Positions 61,015 to 64,000 of a DNA stretch of 64,000 nt are shown here, piece after piece. Where the stretch lies: NCBI GenBank assembly GCA_013400155.1, contig VXBM01000546.1, positions 82,959 to 146,958 of the forward strand, read 5' to 3'. The notes below the pieces were generated by a model. That model saw only the letters and a program-made list of their open reading frames with translations. It was not told the DNA's origin and did not search any database. The translations under genes were made by a program, and so were the position numbers. How positions within the stretch are numbered: the first letter of the stretch is position 1; each line of letters opens with the position of its first letter. This DNA is from Helopsaltes ochotensis (lineage: Eukaryota; Chordata; Aves; Passeriformes; Locustellidae).

Positions 61015-63659
61015 CCAAAAGACATATGCCTTCTTGAAGCACTCTTTTGCCCTGGTGTCTACAAAATATGCCAACACTGAGCTTTGTGTGTGATGAGGTC
61101 ACTGTACTATGCTGAGCCATGTTGCCTGCCTGTTTCCCTGGGCTCCTCAATATGCTATCAACATCAGTTATATTGCATCTTATCCCAGGATTGCAAGCTC
61201 CTTCTTCCCATTGCAAACTCCTCACAAGGCTGTGCAATAGCTGCTAGAGTAGGTCATGGTCTGTGAGTCAGTGTCAGTAGCAGCATCAGTAACTAAACCC
61301 CCAGGAGTTTCACAGGGTTGGTTACAAATTAATAGTTAACTAAAATTTCATACAGACAATTCAGTGTTCAAACAGAAAAGCTCTGGCTAGGAAAAGGAGA
61401 AAACACACCACACTGATCTTATTCTGAAGGGCAGATTGCATAGAAGAGCATAAAAATATTGGTGTCAGTAGAATTACGACAACCGATACCAAGGACAGAT
61501 GTGTCACTCTTTGAGTAAAACTTAAATGATGCAAGGGCTTTTTCATAAGGATTTATTGAGCTTCATATGTTGTTAACAGTTGTCACTGGGCTTTCATTTC
61601 ACAGTTTTTAAACCAGCAACATCTCAGTAATCCCATGAGGGAAATAAACTATGACCTAAGCGCCCAGTGCAAATTTTTAAAATTAAGCGTTCCTAAACAA
61701 CCTCACAAGCCAAAGTTATTCACTCAACTAATCCATGAGAAAATGCAGATGCCAAATCTGTTCTTAACCAATTTGAGCAGTACCCCTTAAGTCTACCACC
61801 CACATCCTGCTTAGTCAAATCTTCTAAGCTTTCCTCAGCACTAGCTATGGTGGTGTCCAATCTTTTTGAGGATTACTGATGCATGGCTAAATATAGAAAA
61901 GACAGTCTAGAAAAAAGAACAGCTATGAGTTTGTGAATCAACAGGGAGAGAAGCTCTCTCCTGACTGTGTCTGAAAACAGCAAACAGTCCCACAGAGGAA
62001 GAAGAGCTTCAAACCACTTCAGCAGAAAGACCAGAAATCTTCTGTCATTTCTAAGTCCCTTACTGAGACGCTATCAGCATGCCTAATGATTTGATGATCT
62101 TCCACCTGTGGCACAGAACCCTCCCAAGGTCAGGAAATGTGAGAAATAAACCTACTGAAGAGAATACAGAGAATTTTTCTTTCTCTAGCAACTTTTAAAT
62201 ACCTGTGAAAGCCAAATAAAACTTTGCCTTTTTTTTTCCCCAAACCCCCATTTGTTTCAGCTTATGTTTTGGTGAGGTTTCAAGGAATCAGTAGAATAAC
62301 TCAAGCACAGAAATATCTGTCCCTAGCAGAGCCACCAGGAACCCAGCATGGATTTGTAGTCTATCATATTTAATGTTGCTGAGTGATCCAAATGAATTAG
62401 CATTGATTTTTCTGTATATCTGTCCCTCTCCAAGATGTAATCACTTATTAATTATACCAAAACTGCTGTTATAAGAGATATTTTGTCTCCAAATTATAAT
62501 GGTTTTGTTTTGTTTTTTTTTTTAATTTTCATATTTTTCTCTTCTTTAACATGTTATTAACAGGGTCAAAATTTCTAGGAGCACATGTATACTAAAATGC
62601 ATACTAGCTTAGTACTTCCTCCTGTAAGGAATTGTGCCATAATCATATAACCTGTCTCTCCACCTTTTCTCAAATCAAGGCTTCATTCTCCAACATGTAG
62701 GATTATTTCTGACAAATAAGCAACAGCTAATTTGTGCAGAATGGTCTACATGGCCCAGCAGACCCTTTTTCTATCAACATTTATTTATTGACCCCTCAGG
62801 AACATACTGTTTTTTCTACCTTCCCTCATATAACACTTAATTTTTTTTTTTTTTGAGGAAAATACTATTACTATTTCAGAGATCTTGTAAAGTCTCCTAA
62901 AAACAAGGAAAAATGCAAAGCTTGTGCATTGACACCAGCTGTCAGCTCAGCATTTAGTTAAAATGTTAAGAGACAGAGCCAAGGATAAATTTGAAAGCAT
63001 AATCTCATATATATCATGATGAATCATATCTTGAAATGTCTTACCTTAACTAGCCTGGAAGGGTGACTGTGAGTTGTAAGTGAGATGTCTGAGCTATTTT
63101 GGAAAGGAACTACATAGAGTGTGGCAAATTTATATGCTGGAGGAATAAAAATTTACTAGCAGCTCCTAAAGATGGTGCGAATAGGTATTAATTAGCAAAG
63201 TTACTGTGACATCATTGGTAAATTTCTTTTTACAGAACTACAGATATAGTAGAGATGCAGTACTTACTGTAGGAAGCCATGTAGACCTAGGCAAAAAAAT
63301 CAAATAAAAGCTTTACTGGTGATCAGGATATCTAGTTAAAGTTCAGAACAATCTTTTGCTTCCTAAAGGGCCAGACTGAAATGCTAAAAATACTTTTTTT
63401 GGCCATAAATATCTGTAATGCTAGGATAACATCACAAAGGTACTGGGATCTGGCATCATCATAAAGAACAAGATTTCCCTGCAAGATCCAAATATCATCA
63501 AGGCATGCAAATAATACATGATTGAGCCACTTTAGACTTGAATAAAGCACATCTCTTAACATCACTGGAGACAGGTACTTGTTCTATGACCCCTACTCCT
63601 TGCATCTGTATTAAACCCAGTATCATAAAAGGTTAAGGGAAAAAAACCAAGTCTAAATT
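61011..63659. other. Unique AT-rich non-coding DNA
   Basis: Nothing recognised beyond short T or A runs (62511-62522, 62841-62854). Confidence 0.4.
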
Positions 63660-63677
63660 AAAAAAAAAAAAAAAAAA
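63660..63677 (+). repeat. 18-bp poly(A) run
   Basis: A short homopolymer in AT-rich unique DNA. The remaining 323 bases to the end of the window hold nothing I recognise. Confidence 0.9.
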
Positions 63678-64000
63678 CCCTGTCTGAGAAGCCTTAAGAC
63701 AACTGTTACATTACAGATGTTACATTTTACATATAGATTATATTATAGCCACATTGCAGTCGAGGAAGCGGTAAGTGTGAAAAATAAGCTCTACAAAGTT
63801 TCTCTATATGTCTTAAATGTAGAACAGTTTAAGCTAAAAGGTCAGAATTTAAGAACAAAATCAACCAGAGGGTGGCTGAGGGTGTTAAGATCCTTTTATT
63901 AGAGAGATGCCTCCACCCAAGTTAAGGTGCAAACAAGACAATAGGCTGAAGTCAATAGTACAGATTTAATTTAGTCATAAATGTGAGGTAGAGAGAGGTA

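Noticed and set aside
1..64000. A bacterial-style operon, defence system or viral gene cluster
   Set aside because: No tightly packed frames, ribosome-binding sites or conserved enzyme domains exist; CR1 ends, ERV solo LTRs, microsatellites and an isolated CpG island identify bird nuclear DNA.

Overview
The window looks like euchromatic, mostly non-coding nuclear DNA from a bird. The main evidence is several CR1 LINE 3' ends. They carry the avian-type CR1 ORF2 C-terminus (HRLPRE...) and finish in the diagnostic ATTCTATG-type octamer repeat (near 4082-4096, 20058-20075 and, weaker, 34731-34745). Solo endogenous-retrovirus LTRs with 6-bp target-site duplications, a roughly 60% AT background, and isolated CpG-rich patches also fit. 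The exact species cannot be told; the LTR load is compatible with a songbird. There is no bacterial or viral-genome gene organisation, and almost all ATG-initiated reading frames here are short chance frames.

Layout. 1-3593: unique AT-rich DNA with one GC-richer patch (880-1260). 3594-4097: CR1 fragment (+). 4457-4595: a 139-bp A-rich homopolymer tract. 6360-7510: a strong CpG island, broken by a 115-N assembly gap (7202-7316). It carries the best candidate for host-gene sequence in the window: a minus-strand first coding exon (7165-7386) with a good Kozak context, a consensus splice donor and an RFX-type X-box. 7511-18989: unique DNA with a perfect 32-bp palindrome at 13307. 18990-20075: a longer CR1 (+) with a defective reverse-transcriptase active-site motif. 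23429-23550: a (GATA)n microsatellite. 25358-25898: solo LTR (+). 32752-32829: 78-bp A run. 33076-33361: solo LTR (-). 34590-34745 and 35345-35430: CR1 fragments. 36900-37230: GC-rich patch. 38575-39060: solo LTR (-). 43290 and 44794: inverted repeats. 47925-49530: a CR1 (-) split by a solo LTR (47957-48355). 54887-55188: a probable fifth LTR. The rest is unique, unrecognised non-coding sequence.

Functionally, the window reads as intergenic or deep intronic DNA next to one CpG-island promoter, probably driving a gene that runs leftward (minus strand) from about 7.4 kb. The X-box makes a ciliary (RFX-regulated) gene a reasonable hypothesis, but I cannot name the gene and its later exons are not recognisable here. 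Everything else I can support is transposon debris or simple repeats. I did not find a convincing undescribed biological system. The most informative observations are four solo LTRs delimited to the base by duplications, three of which share the same U5 terminus, and one nested LTR-in-CR1 insertion.
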